A stretch of DNA of 40,655 nucleotides from Candidatus Thalassarchaeum sp. (GTDB taxonomy: Archaea; Thermoplasmatota; Poseidoniia; Poseidoniales; Thalassarchaeaceae), in assembly GCA_022449945.1 (NCBI GenBank), contig JAKURM010000009.1:1-40655 (forward strand). Direction: 5' to 3'. A program made the translations under genes and the position numbers. The notes below the pieces were generated by a model. The model saw only the letters and a list, made by a program, of their open reading frames with translations, ran no database searches and was not told the origin of the DNA. This document shows positions 6,840 to 15,310 of this stretch, one piece after another. Numbering within the stretch: the first letter of the stretch is position 1; the number at the start of each line of letters is the position of its first letter.

Positions 6840-8024
6840 ATGGCAACTCACGAGGTAGCCGAGGCGCTGTCTGAGGCAAGGAAGATCGCTGAGGAGGGCC
6901 CCCCTTCAACCGCAATTGATCGTTACCGCTCAATATTGGAAACATCACCAGAAAGTGCCACAGCATGGTACTGTCTTGGTGTGCTATACTCTCAAACAGG
7001 AGACAGTGGATTGGCAATAGAGGCATTCGAAAACTCCGATAGGCTATTCCCAAACCACGGTGCAACGATTTCTAATCTTGCATTCCTGCTCAAATCCACC
7101 GATCCCATCAGGGCTAGGGAATACGCATTGTCCGCATTGGTGCAATATCCAGATGATACAAGGCTAAACGAGATTTCTCAGTCACCTGCAACGGATACCA
7201 AACAAAAGGAGCGTATTTTCATAGAATCTCGCCCTATCGTGCAAGCAATCGATATTCCGGATGCGTTAATCTCGGATTATTCCGGTTCTATGGAGGATGA
7301 GGCCCGCACACTCACCCAAACTGGTGACCACGCCGGTGCAGTCGCAATTTGGAAGGGGATTTTGTCTAACTCACCAAAATCACCAGAGGTCTGGCGCGGG
7401 CTCGCAGATGCATTGCTCGCTGCAGGATATCCCGACAGGTATGAGCAGTGTAATAGGCGGGCCGACTCACTTGATGATGAGCATAGGACGAGTCTAGAAG
7501 AACAGCAACCCGTCGACGAAATAGGCTCAATTAGTCTGATTGATGCGGTGGAGAACGTAAGGGAAGCCGCTGTTGATGTGGTAGAGGATAGAGGCGATAT
7601 TGACGAGGCTATCAGTTGGTTCAATATGGGTACAAACCTACTCAATGAAGGGAACAACGAAGAAGCACTGACAAGCTTCGAGAAAGCCATAGGGGGTTGC
7701 CCCAAGGATGAGACTGAGTTACGGATGAAGGCTCAGAATGGTAGAGGCAATGCTCTGTTCAATGCAGGAAGATATGCCGAAAGCGTGGTAGCATATCATG
7801 CAGCAATTGGGATGGATCCATCGAACGTCTCTGGTAGGACTCTTTTCAATATGGGCTCTTCCTATGCCGCAGTCGAGATGTACGACGATGCCATCAAGTG
7901 CTTCAATCAAGCCATCGGACGTGGAATGGATAAGTCAGAGCACGAACTATGCGAGAAGCAGATCAGCAGATGCCGACTACTGTCCAGAGAACAAGCAAAG
8001 AGGCAGGTACGCCCATCTAATTAG
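6840..8024 (+). CDS. Tetratricopeptide-repeat protein
   Basis: The 394 residues form soluble helical repeats with TPR consensus spacing: AWYCLGVLYSQTGDSGLAIEAF (from residue ~39), EVWRGLADALLAAG (~185), WFNMGTNLLNEGNNEEALTSFEKAI (~262), NGRGNALFNAGRYAESVVAYHAAI and FNMGSSYAAVEMYDDAIKCFNQAI. An acidic linker splits an N-terminal set from a C-terminal set. TPRs are protein-interaction scaffolds, and no enzyme domain or signal peptide is visible. The ATG is probably close to the transcription start. Its stop overlaps the stop of the convergent molybdoenzyme gene by 8 bp. Confidence 0.9.
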   Translation: MATHEVAEALSEARKIAEEGPPSTAIDRYRSILETSPESATAWYCLGVLYSQTGDSGLAIEAFENSDRLFPNHGATISNLAFLLKSTDPIRAREYALSALVQYPDDTRLNEISQSPATDTKQKERIFIESRPIVQAIDIPDALISDYSGSMEDEARTLTQTGDHAGAVAIWKGILSNSPKSPEVWRGLADALLAAGYPDRYEQCNRRADSLDDEHRTSLEEQQPVDEIGSISLIDAVENVREAAVDVVEDRGDIDEAISWFNMGTNLLNEGNNEEALTSFEKAIGGCPKDETELRMKAQNGRGNALFNAGRYAESVVAYHAAIGMDPSNVSGRTLFNMGSSYAAVEMYDDAIKCFNQAIGRGMDKSEHELCEKQISRCRLLSREQAKRQVRPSN

Positions 8025-10320
8025 CAGTGGAAATAGATACTAGAACGGACTTGCTAGTAGGGGTGTTGCTCATATCGGCCACGCTCTCTAGCGGTATCAG
8101 TTCATTCGACTCGGGGAAGTACGTAGCAACGTTGCCGGGAGGAATATTGTACGGGACTAGGTACCATCTCTCGGAAGTAATTACTTTGCCATCGTAGTGA
8201 GATGAGACATTGACTGTTTGCAACTCCTGCCAACCGTTTTCTTCCATGTCTAACTCGTTAACAAAAACAACGCGTCTTCCTCCCTTGACTCCCCTATACC
8301 TGTCATCCAATCCGTAGATGGTGGTGTTGTACTGGTCATGAGATCTTATGGACATCATTACGAATTTGCCAGCATCAGCAGTTATTGACGACATGGGGTT
8401 GGAAATGAAATTTGCTTTCCCAGTAGGGGTATCGAATTTCCTCGAATCCCTAGGGGAATTGGGCAGGTAGAAACCGCCCCTATTCCTTGAACGCTCATTG
8501 TATGAATCAAAACCGGGAATTACAGATTCTATCTCCCTCCTGATATTATCGTAGTCATTTACCAACTCTAACCATGGAATATCCATATGTATGCCTGATT
8601 GATTGAGCTTGCTACCGATCGATGCCACTATCGCTGGCTCTGACATTAGCATGTCGCTCGCTGGTCTTGCATTGCCAACTGACATATGCACAACCCCCAT
8701 TGAGTTCTCAACGGTAACAAACTGGTCGCCAATGCCCGTGGAGTCTCTCTCAGTTCTGCCCAAGCATGGGAGAATTAGAGCCGACTTTCCAGTAATCAGG
8801 TGAGATCTGTTGGGTTTGGTAGAGATCTGAACCGTGAGTTCGCAATTCTGTAGTGCGCTAGCCGTTGCTCTTGTATCGGACATTGCGGAGAGGAAATTAC
8901 CCCCCATAGACATGAAAACGTTGGATTGCCCACTTGACATCCTCCTAACAGCTTCAACTGCATCACAACCCGGTATCCTTGGTGCCTCTATGCCAAAACG
9001 GTCGTCCAATGCATCGAGAAATGTAGCACTGGGGTGGTGATTGATTCCTACGGTCCTATCTCCTTGGACATTGGAATGTCCCCGAACTGGACATAGGCCT
9101 GCACCACTCCGGCCAATATGACCACCAAGAAGGGAAACGTTTGCAATCTCCTGAATTGTCTGGACAGCGTTCTTGTGCTGAGTCAGACCCATTGCCCAGC
9201 AAACAATCATTGATTTACTCTGAGCAATCTTATTTCCAATACGCTCAATGACTTCACGAGCCACCCCTGATAGGGATTCGACATCTCCCCATTCAGTATT
9301 TTGCACTAATTCTGAGTAATCATCAAAGCCATCAGTATGGTCCTCTATGAATTCAATATCGCAAGCATCCTGGGATATAATGGTCTTCGCGAACCCCCTG
9401 AAAAGGGCCATGTCACCGTTTATTCGTAGATTGACATGTTCGTCAGCGATTTTTGTCCCAGAACCTAGAACTTCTAGTGGATTCTGGGGGTGCTTGAATC
9501 TACCCATTCCTGCTTCCTCAAGGGGATTAATGCTCACGACTGAGGAGCCGTTCTTCTTCGCGTCTCTAAGTGCAGTAAGCATTCTAGGGTGGTTTGTCCC
9601 AGGATTCTGCCCCACGATCAATATCAGATCTGAATGAATGAAGTCATCTAGTGTGACAGTGCCCTTCCCTATTCCGATTGACTGGGTCAACGCATGGCCT
9701 GACGACTCATGACACATATTCGAACAGTCTGGAAGGTTGTTAGTTCCCAGCGTTCTGGCTAATAGTTGCCAAAGAAATGCCGCTTCATTGCTAGTTCGGC
9801 CCGATGTGTAAAAAATGGCCTGATCAGGGTCCGATAAGACTGCAAGATTATCTGCAATCATTTCGAATGCATCGTCCCATGAAATCTCTTCATAGTGTTC
9901 GGAGTTCTGATTTAGAACCAATGGATGGGTTATGCGACCCTGCTCGTTAAGCCAAAAGTCAGATTTCCTTGATAGTTCAGAAACCGACCACTTCTTCCAG
10001 AAATCTGGTCCAGCCTTCCTCTTTGTAGCCTCATCCGCTACTGCCTTTGCACCGTTCTCACAGAATTCGGCAAATGTTCTGTGTCCGTCTGGATCTGGCC
10101 ATGCACAGCCGGGACAGTCGAAGCCGTCGAATTTGTTCACTTTGCTCAGGTTAGAAATTGATCTTATTGCGCCCATTTTACGAATACCGTGCTTTGCAGT
10201 AGAGATTATTGCAGGCATTCCTGCAGCCACAACTCTTGGTTTTGAGGTCCTTGGAGCTGAATCCTCGAAGGGGACTGGTGCACTGACGTCACGGACCACG
10301 GTCGCTGATGGAGTTAGCAT
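8017..10320 (-). CDS. Formate-dehydrogenase-like molybdopterin oxidoreductase (FdhF/YdeP-like)
   Basis: The 767-residue protein belongs to the DMSO-reductase superfamily subgroup known as FdhF-like or YdeP-like (oxidoreductase alpha, molybdopterin). The subgroup hallmark GFDCPGCAWPDPDGHRT is present, with Cys69, Cys72 and Cys87; a fourth N-terminal cluster cysteine is not seen. MCHESS places Cys203 at the molybdenum-ligand position occupied by selenocysteine in E. coli FdhH, followed by His204. Later segments (GQNPGTNHPRM, GGHIGRSGAGLCPVRGHSNVQG, SIRSHDQYNT) bind the bis-guanine-dinucleotide cofactor. FdhD, which sulfurates the cofactor, is encoded 1 kb away, supporting formate dehydrogenase-like chemistry. 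The substrate of this subgroup is not established. Confidence 0.92.
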   Translation of the reverse strand: MLTPSATVVRDVSAPVPFEDSAPRTSKPRVVAAGMPAIISTAKHGIRKMGAIRSISNLSKVNKFDGFDCPGCAWPDPDGHRTFAEFCENGAKAVADEATKRKAGPDFWKKWSVSELSRKSDFWLNEQGRITHPLVLNQNSEHYEEISWDDAFEMIADNLAVLSDPDQAIFYTSGRTSNEAAFLWQLLARTLGTNNLPDCSNMCHESSGHALTQSIGIGKGTVTLDDFIHSDLILIVGQNPGTNHPRMLTALRDAKKNGSSVVSINPLEEAGMGRFKHPQNPLEVLGSGTKIADEHVNLRINGDMALFRGFAKTIISQDACDIEFIEDHTDGFDDYSELVQNTEWGDVESLSGVAREVIERIGNKIAQSKSMIVCWAMGLTQHKNAVQTIQEIANVSLLGGHIGRSGAGLCPVRGHSNVQGDRTVGINHHPSATFLDALDDRFGIEAPRIPGCDAVEAVRRMSSGQSNVFMSMGGNFLSAMSDTRATASALQNCELTVQISTKPNRSHLITGKSALILPCLGRTERDSTGIGDQFVTVENSMGVVHMSVGNARPASDMLMSEPAIVASIGSKLNQSGIHMDIPWLELVNDYDNIRREIESVIPGFDSYNERSRNRGGFYLPNSPRDSRKFDTPTGKANFISNPMSSITADAGKFVMMSIRSHDQYNTTIYGLDDRYRGVKGGRRVVFVNELDMEENGWQELQTVNVSSHYDGKVITSERWYLVPYNIPPGNVATYFPESNELIPLESVADMSNTPTSKSVLVSISTAN

Positions 10321-10342
10321 TCATTTCAATTGCTCCATTCAT

Positions 10343-11326
10343 ATGGCTTATCCCTGTCTTCCACTACGGGACATTGTGGACCCGGGTTTTCATGTAGTAA
10401 CTGGTGCATTCGGCTATTCGGGTAGGTGGATAGCCAAGGAGCTCCTAGCAAGGGGCCATCGAGTTAGGACGTTAACAAACGCCATTGGAAGGGATGATCC
10501 ATTCGAAGGAGAGGTCGATGTCCACACTGTCGATTTCAACAATCATTCTGCTTTGGTCCATTCATTGAATGGCGCCGATGTATTGTATAACACATACTGG
10601 GTTAGATACAAGGACCCGAATGGTGGGTATGCACATGATCTAGCAGTTGACAATATACGGAAGCTGCTTGCCGCAGCAAAGGACGCGGGGGTGGGTCGGG
10701 TAGTCCACTTTTCTGTTGCACACCCATCAAAGGCACCTGATTGGTCATATTTCAGAGGCAAGGTCGAGGTCGAAGAGATTCTGAAGTCATCAGGCCTATC
10801 ATACGCAATACTACGGCCCACGGTCTTCTTTGGTGGTGAAAGAGACGTTCTCATAAACAACATGGCTTGGCTTATTCGCAAGTTTCCTGTGTTTGGCCTT
10901 TTTGGATTGGGGAGGTATCCAATTCAACCAGTCCACATTAGTGATGTTGCTAGGATTTCTGCAGAACAGGGTTGTAATGATGAGAACGTAGTGATTGATG
11001 TTGCCGGTCCCGAGAAATATGAGTATCGGCAATATGTAAGATTGATCGCAAAGTCGATGGGTGTTCGAAGGTTAGTTATGCCTGTACCACCAACAGTTGC
11101 TTGGTTAGTAGGACGTTTAGTAGGCGTTTTCTTGGACGATCGTGTAATAACGCGTGCTGAAATTAAGGGGCTGATGCAGGGTCTTATGGCGACCGACGAA
11201 CCGCCGGTTGGTCGAATCAGCTTTGCTGATTGGATAGATGAAAATGGCCATAGTCTGGGAAAAAGATACCAGAACGACATGAAGGAACGCCAGTACAAGG
11301 ACCCTACAGTGAATTCTAATGGTTAA
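10343..11326 (+). CDS. SDR-family NAD(P)-binding protein (NmrA/NDUFA9-like)
   Basis: The 327-residue protein is an extended short-chain dehydrogenase-like Rossmann protein. GAFGYSGR (residues 21-28) is the GxxGxxG dinucleotide loop, and YFRGK holds a YxxxK pair after a VVHFSVAHPS strand. ILRPTVFFGG and QPVHISDVA are typical of the NmrA / NDUFA9-like atypical group, which often bind NAD(P) without classical catalysis. The ATG at 10343 is the first start outside the divergent molybdoenzyme gene; a GTG at 10376 is an alternative closer to the Rossmann strand. It is convergent with fdhD, overlapping 11 bp. The substrate is unknown. Confidence 0.85.
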   Translation: MAYPCLPLRDIVDPGFHVVTGAFGYSGRWIAKELLARGHRVRTLTNAIGRDDPFEGEVDVHTVDFNNHSALVHSLNGADVLYNTYWVRYKDPNGGYAHDLAVDNIRKLLAAAKDAGVGRVVHFSVAHPSKAPDWSYFRGKVEVEEILKSSGLSYAILRPTVFFGGERDVLINNMAWLIRKFPVFGLFGLGRYPIQPVHISDVARISAEQGCNDENVVIDVAGPEKYEYRQYVRLIAKSMGVRRLVMPVPPTVAWLVGRLVGVFLDDRVITRAEIKGLMQGLMATDEPPVGRISFADWIDENGHSLGKRYQNDMKERQYKDPTVNSNG

Positions 11327-12116
11327 CCCTACGAACACCACTGTAAACGGTCAATGAATCGCTTCTTGCGAAGCATCCCAATGTGAGCCCATGCTCCTTG
11401 GCAAGATCGACAGCTAGCGTACTCGGCCCCCCAATAGAAATCATGATTGGAAACCCGATCCTTAGGCATTTTTGCACGAGTTCAAACGACGCACGACCGG
11501 AAACGAATAGCACCTCGGATTGTGGAGTATTTCCATCCGAAACATAAGACCCAACCAACTTGTCCATTGCATTGTGCCTGCCCACGTCTTCGAATATTCT
11601 CAATATTTCAAATTCGGAATTGAAGCTTGCGCATGCATGAGAACCCCCGGTTCGCGAGAATAGAATTTGACTTGTCTTCATTTCTTCCAAGCATTTTCCT
11701 ATTCCTTCAATAGTGACTCTTGTGTTTTCATCAAGCTCGGGACCATGAATATGCTCAGTGTCATCTATGGTGCTACGACCACATATCCCACATGCGGATG
11801 TCACAGTGCCAGATCTACAGTGAATATTCGGGTCGAATGCAGAATCTTCACCCAATAATGCCGTGATTCCATCAGAGTCTTCATCTATGGAGATGATATC
11901 ATCCATGGAATTGATTATTCCCTCCGAGTATAGGAAGCCAATTACAAGGCTCCTGTCTTCTCCCTTCGATCGCATGGTGACTCCAATATTCTGTGTTCCG
12001 TGCTCATTTGTTGCAACAGAAATTGAGAGCCCCTCCTCGCTTGTGACATTGTCCTGCTCCCTGGTTATGCCCGAGACCCCCACCTTCGCGATATCCCTTG
12101 TTTCCAATCCATCCAC
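11316..12116 (-). CDS. fdhD: Formate dehydrogenase accessory sulfurtransferase FdhD
   Basis: FdhD passes sulfur from a cysteine desulfurase to the molybdenum cofactor before it enters formate dehydrogenase. SACGICGRS gives the functional CxxC (Cys109, Cys112). FEDVGRHNAMDKL and SGRASFELVQKC are the other family signatures. The length, 266 residues, is normal. The GTG start lies about 25 bp from ACATATC on the minus strand, suggesting a leaderless transcript. Its likely client is the FdhF-like enzyme at 8017-10320, also minus-strand, with an unrelated plus-strand SDR gene between. Confidence 0.95.
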   Translation of the reverse strand: MDGLETRDIAKVGVSGITREQDNVTSEEGLSISVATNEHGTQNIGVTMRSKGEDRSLVIGFLYSEGIINSMDDIISIDEDSDGITALLGEDSAFDPNIHCRSGTVTSACGICGRSTIDDTEHIHGPELDENTRVTIEGIGKCLEEMKTSQILFSRTGGSHACASFNSEFEILRIFEDVGRHNAMDKLVGSYVSDGNTPQSEVLFVSGRASFELVQKCLRIGFPIMISIGGPSTLAVDLAKEHGLTLGCFARSDSLTVYSGVRRVNH

Positions 12117-12181
12117 GACCCGAGGAGTGGTGACTGATTGATATGTGTGATGTGTACAAAGAGGAACCGTTGAAATAGGGA

Positions 12182-12190
12182 CTATTTATT
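12182..12190 (+). promoter_or_regulatory. TATA-like box before the iscA-ygfZ pair
   Basis: CTATTTATT is the only A/T-rich box in the 83-bp divergent region. A start of transcription about 25 nt beyond would fall near 12212, downstream of the ATG at 12200 but upstream of the GAGGG-preceded TTG at 12230. It therefore bears on the start choice of the iscA-like gene. Confidence 0.5.
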
Positions 12191-12199
12191 CAGTCGTCC

Positions 12200-12586
12200 A
12201 TGGGAATTCTAGGCGGCGAGGGTTTCTCATTGCCGGTCGTCTCAGAAACAGAGGTTGTTTCCGTAGATATCCATTTCACAGAATCAGCAAAATCCGCCCT
12301 AAAGGAGAGCATGAACGGGGATGAGGATACTCATGCTTTGGTAATCAGTGCTCAGTCTGGAGGCTGCTCAGGGTTTCTCTATGACATGAAGATCGCTCAG
12401 GTTGAAAATGATGATGGGTTCCAGAAACTAGACATTGGTGGAATAACAGTCTTAGTTCATAATAAGGACAGTTCCTTACTATCGGGAATTAACGTAGATT
12501 TCAAGGATACCCTAATGGGTGGAGGTTTCCAGATTACCAATCCTAATGCGGACCGGGCATGTGGGTGTGGCCAGTCGTTTGGTTGA
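12200..12586 (+). CDS. iscA: IscA/HesB (A-type) iron-sulfur carrier
   Basis: This is a small A-type carrier that binds and delivers Fe-S clusters. The three conserved cysteines are in SGGCSGFLY and near the C-terminus in ACGCG. The IHFTESAKSALKE opening and the F/Y-rich middle fit the HesB family. The ATG at 12200 gives 128 residues; a TTG at 12230 with GAGGG 7 nt upstream gives 118 and suits the TATA position better, so the first ten residues are doubtful. It is 9 bp from a ygfZ-like gene, which is functionally apt because A-type carriers work with YgfZ/IBA57. Confidence 0.93.
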   Translation: MGILGGEGFSLPVVSETEVVSVDIHFTESAKSALKESMNGDEDTHALVISAQSGGCSGFLYDMKIAQVENDDGFQKLDIGGITVLVHNKDSSLLSGINVDFKDTLMGGGFQITNPNADRACGCGQSFG

Positions 12587-12595
12587 GGTCATCCC

Positions 12596-13504
12596 TTGAC
12601 CGATTATCTAGATCCTATAGCCGGATTGGTTGACAGGAAGTCATCAATTACGGTACTCTCCGGTTCTGATTGTGCCAATTTCCTGAATCGTTCATTGACG
12701 AGCGATATATCAGAGTTTACCCACATGGAACGTCACGACTCCGTTCTATGTGACGCCAATGGAAGGGTTATCGATATTGCATCCTTGTGTAGGTTGGGAG
12801 ACAAGATACTGATGCTATCCCAGTCTCAGGGAGAAATTACACGGAAACGCCTACAATCTGGTATCTCTTGGTCTGAAGATGTCTCAATAATTGACGGTAA
12901 TAATGCATTAACGCATCTTACGCTGACAGGCATGCAATGGCAAAGGGCACTCATTGGAATTGGATTGGATCCAGAGGATCTCGGTGACAATGTTTGGGTC
13001 GAGTTTGGAAATATGCTCATATCGCTCAATCGTGATTTTGACGTAGATATTATTGATATCGCATTACCAACTAATGAGGTATTGGAAGTCACTAGTGCAT
13101 TAATTGATAATGGTTGTAGAGAGATGGGGGACGATAGGTGGGACTACGTTCGTACGAATATAGGCCTAGTTACCATAGAAGAGGCGAATGGTAGGATACC
13201 AGCCGATGTTTCACTGGGGTCATTCATCGACTTGAATAAGGGATGTTACCCAGGACAGGAGATTCACGCAAGAATGGATAGTCGTGGCAAGTCGGCGAAG
13301 CACATCGTTCGATTTCGCGCAAATCGGCCAATTGAAATTGGGAAACACATGGTAGAAGGTATCGGAAGAATCCTGGTCATTTCTTCTATTGAATACAATG
13401 GAAAGTCAGTTGGATTTGCAATTATTCCCCATGGCGTTTCAATTGACGGCCAATTTGAAATTGATGGAAATTCGACTCTGATCGAACATATCATCTCTCC
13501 TTGA
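12596..13504 (+). CDS. ygfZ: YgfZ/IBA57-like folate-binding Fe-S maturation protein
   Basis: A GcvT-fold protein related to E. coli YgfZ and mitochondrial IBA57, which use folate to help build or repair 4Fe-4S proteins. The diagnostic KGCYPGQE is at residues 215-222 with the reactive Cys217. The N-terminal domain shows VLSGSDCANFLNRSLTSDI and LCDANGRVID. The 302-residue length is typical. The TTG start follows GAGGTC. It is cotranscribed with the A-type carrier 9 bp upstream. Its end overlaps the convergent membrane-protein gene by 14 bp. Confidence 0.92.
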   Translation: MTDYLDPIAGLVDRKSSITVLSGSDCANFLNRSLTSDISEFTHMERHDSVLCDANGRVIDIASLCRLGDKILMLSQSQGEITRKRLQSGISWSEDVSIIDGNNALTHLTLTGMQWQRALIGIGLDPEDLGDNVWVEFGNMLISLNRDFDVDIIDIALPTNEVLEVTSALIDNGCREMGDDRWDYVRTNIGLVTIEEANGRIPADVSLGSFIDLNKGCYPGQEIHARMDSRGKSAKHIVRFRANRPIEIGKHMVEGIGRILVISSIEYNGKSVGFAIIPHGVSIDGQFEIDGNSTLIEHIISP

Positions 13505-14564
13505 ACGCTTCTTCGAAGCTCTCTCCAGACTCCACCCAATCAGTTAGTGGCATAAGAGGAACTAGCCTGAGTGAGCCATGGTCTCTATTGAATAAATACA
13601 CCATCGGATTAAACACGGATGACATTTGATTCTGGAACGTCTTCCTCACTGAGCCGCCCCTATTTCTGAAGAAGACGATTTCGACGGTGATTCCGATAAT
13701 TGTAGCTGTGTATAAGACCAATAGTACACTTACAGAGAATGCCACTGGATCGATTAGTAGTTGCCCCGTTCTGATTTTGGAACCGTACATTAACTGCCGG
13801 GAAAGTAGGAACAGTAGCCCCACTCCCACCCAAGGGCCCAACTTATCCTCCACGAATGCATCCATCGGAATTATTCGTCTATTTGTTGGGTCGGCAAAGG
13901 TCAGCGTACTTTCGGTCGCAGCCCTGATTACAGAAATTGCCGATACTAGAATGATGTATACTAGTGCACTGACAAGTAGAACCCTGCCGGAGCTGATTGG
14001 TGCATATGAGACAATAAGGTATGTAAACAAACCCAAAAATACCGTTGTCGGCATTCGATGAATTGAGGCAAGAACCTTTTCAAGCCTTTTTGCACCATCA
14101 TCTAGGCGCGGTATCCCAATAATTTCCCACCGCGTGTACCTCTGAATCAGAATTGCTACGAATGACAATATCTTCCTGTCAATTAGGACCCATTCAATAA
14201 ACCTCAGAAACGGCATCATCGGGATCGTAATAACTGCAGCAAATAGCCCAACGAGTGGCCATAGAATTAGACTAGGGAACAGCAGGAAGTGCTGTACACG
14301 TAATGGATGAAGCAAATCAGACTCAATCCTCGCCTGCCTATCTGAGGTCAAATGGACCTTCCTAGCTTCAGCATCCAGTTCCGACCTATAACGAATTAGC
14401 GGCATGCCTGAATCCAAGACCCTCCGGACCTTTTCTCGGTAGTGCTCCTGTTCTGGCTCGATACCTACCCACCATCTCCATGCGAAGGATACAGGAAGGG
14501 CAAAGAATACGGGTGAAGCCAGTATTAGGACTGATGTTACCAAAGACTCGTAGTCTTCTACCAT
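13491..14564 (-). CDS. Polytopic membrane protein of unknown function
   Basis: I do not recognise a family in these 357 residues. Hydrophobic helices fall near residues 8-28, 92-115, 172-190, 194-215, 245-260 and 275-298, so about six segments. A ~60-residue charged soluble stretch, rich in Arg and Glu, follows the first helix, and the C-terminal ~50 residues are soluble. No transporter or enzyme motif is visible. It lies between ygfZ (convergent) and sod (same strand, 61 bp away). Confidence 0.8.
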   Translation of the reverse strand: MVEDYESLVTSVLILASPVFFALPVSFAWRWWVGIEPEQEHYREKVRRVLDSGMPLIRYRSELDAEARKVHLTSDRQARIESDLLHPLRVQHFLLFPSLILWPLVGLFAAVITIPMMPFLRFIEWVLIDRKILSFVAILIQRYTRWEIIGIPRLDDGAKRLEKVLASIHRMPTTVFLGLFTYLIVSYAPISSGRVLLVSALVYIILVSAISVIRAATESTLTFADPTNRRIIPMDAFVEDKLGPWVGVGLLFLLSRQLMYGSKIRTGQLLIDPVAFSVSVLLVLYTATIIGITVEIVFFRNRGGSVRKTFQNQMSSVFNPMVYLFNRDHGSLRLVPLMPLTDWVESGESFEEAFKER

Positions 14565-14625
14565 ATGTGCTGCATTACGACTACGTCCAATAATGAAGCG
14601 GTCAAATCAGACCCATCGGGGCTGT

Positions 14626-15219
14626 TCAGATTGATGCAAGAAAGTTGTCGTTGACGGAATTCCAATCAACCACATTCCACCAGGAATCGATGTAATCGGC
14701 CCTTGCGGGTCCGAACTTCTTGTAGTATGCGTGTTCCCATACGTCTATTCCTAGAAGCGGGATGCCATCTCCAGACATCAGTGGATTATCTTGGTTTGGA
14801 GTCGAGCAGATGCATAAATTGCCATTGCTGGCACAAAGCCATGCCCATCCGCTACCAAATCTTGTCATGGCCGCCTGGGCAAACTCCTCTTTCATGGATT
14901 CGAACGATCCGAAGCTGGCGTCTATTGCATTTGATATTTCACCATCCGGCGAACCACCGCCACTTGGTGACATAGTCTTCCAGAACATCGAGTGGTTCCA
15001 ATATCCTCCGCCATTGTTTCTTACTGCGGCGTTATCGAAGTGCTCAGTAATCAACTCTTCAATCGATTTCCCGGCCATTTCAGTGCCTTCGATTGCTGCA
15101 TTGAGGTTTGCTGTGTATCCTGCATGGTGCTTTGAATGGTGTATCTCCATTGTTAATGCGTCCAAATGTGGCTCTAACTCATCATATCCATAATCCAATT
15201 CCGGTAGCTCAAAACTCAT
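14626..15219 (-). CDS. sodA: Superoxide dismutase, Mn-type features
   Basis: It dismutates superoxide in the cytosol. Metal ligands are His27 (MEIHHSKHH), His76 (WNHSMFW), Asp159 and His163 (GIDVWEHAYYKK). Gly72 in the GGGYWNHS segment and Gln143 in NQDNPLM are at the positions that favour manganese over iron. The ATG at 15219 gives a normal 197-residue enzyme beginning MSFELPELDYGYDELEPH; a longer in-frame reading runs through the promoter. The leader is about 12 nt from a TATA element shared with the divergent dehydrogenase. Confidence 0.95.
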   Translation of the reverse strand: MSFELPELDYGYDELEPHLDALTMEIHHSKHHAGYTANLNAAIEGTEMAGKSIEELITEHFDNAAVRNNGGGYWNHSMFWKTMSPSGGGSPDGEISNAIDASFGSFESMKEEFAQAAMTRFGSGWAWLCASNGNLCICSTPNQDNPLMSGDGIPLLGIDVWEHAYYKKFGPARADYIDSWWNVVDWNSVNDNFLASI

Positions 15220-15252
15220 GCGTCTCGGCCCCAGTAAGGGGTTTCGGATTTC

Positions 15253-15260
15253 AATTATAC
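15253..15260. promoter_or_regulatory. Shared divergent TATA element (sod / serA-like)
   Basis: AATTATAC on the plus strand reads GTATAATT on the minus. It is the only TATA-like box in the 91-bp gap. It lies about 34 bp from the sod ATG and about 25-30 bp from in-frame ATGs at 15278 and 15284 of the dehydrogenase. One element may be used in both directions; this is inference from position. Confidence 0.5.
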
Positions 15261-15310
15261 TGATGACTTCTCTCAAAATGTTGATGCGGGGTCTCCTTTG
15301 GAATGCAATT

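Noticed and set aside
9932-10342. Long upstream extension of the SDR protein
   Set aside because: It lies wholly antisense to the well-supported molybdoenzyme N-terminus; the Rossmann fold starts after 10343.
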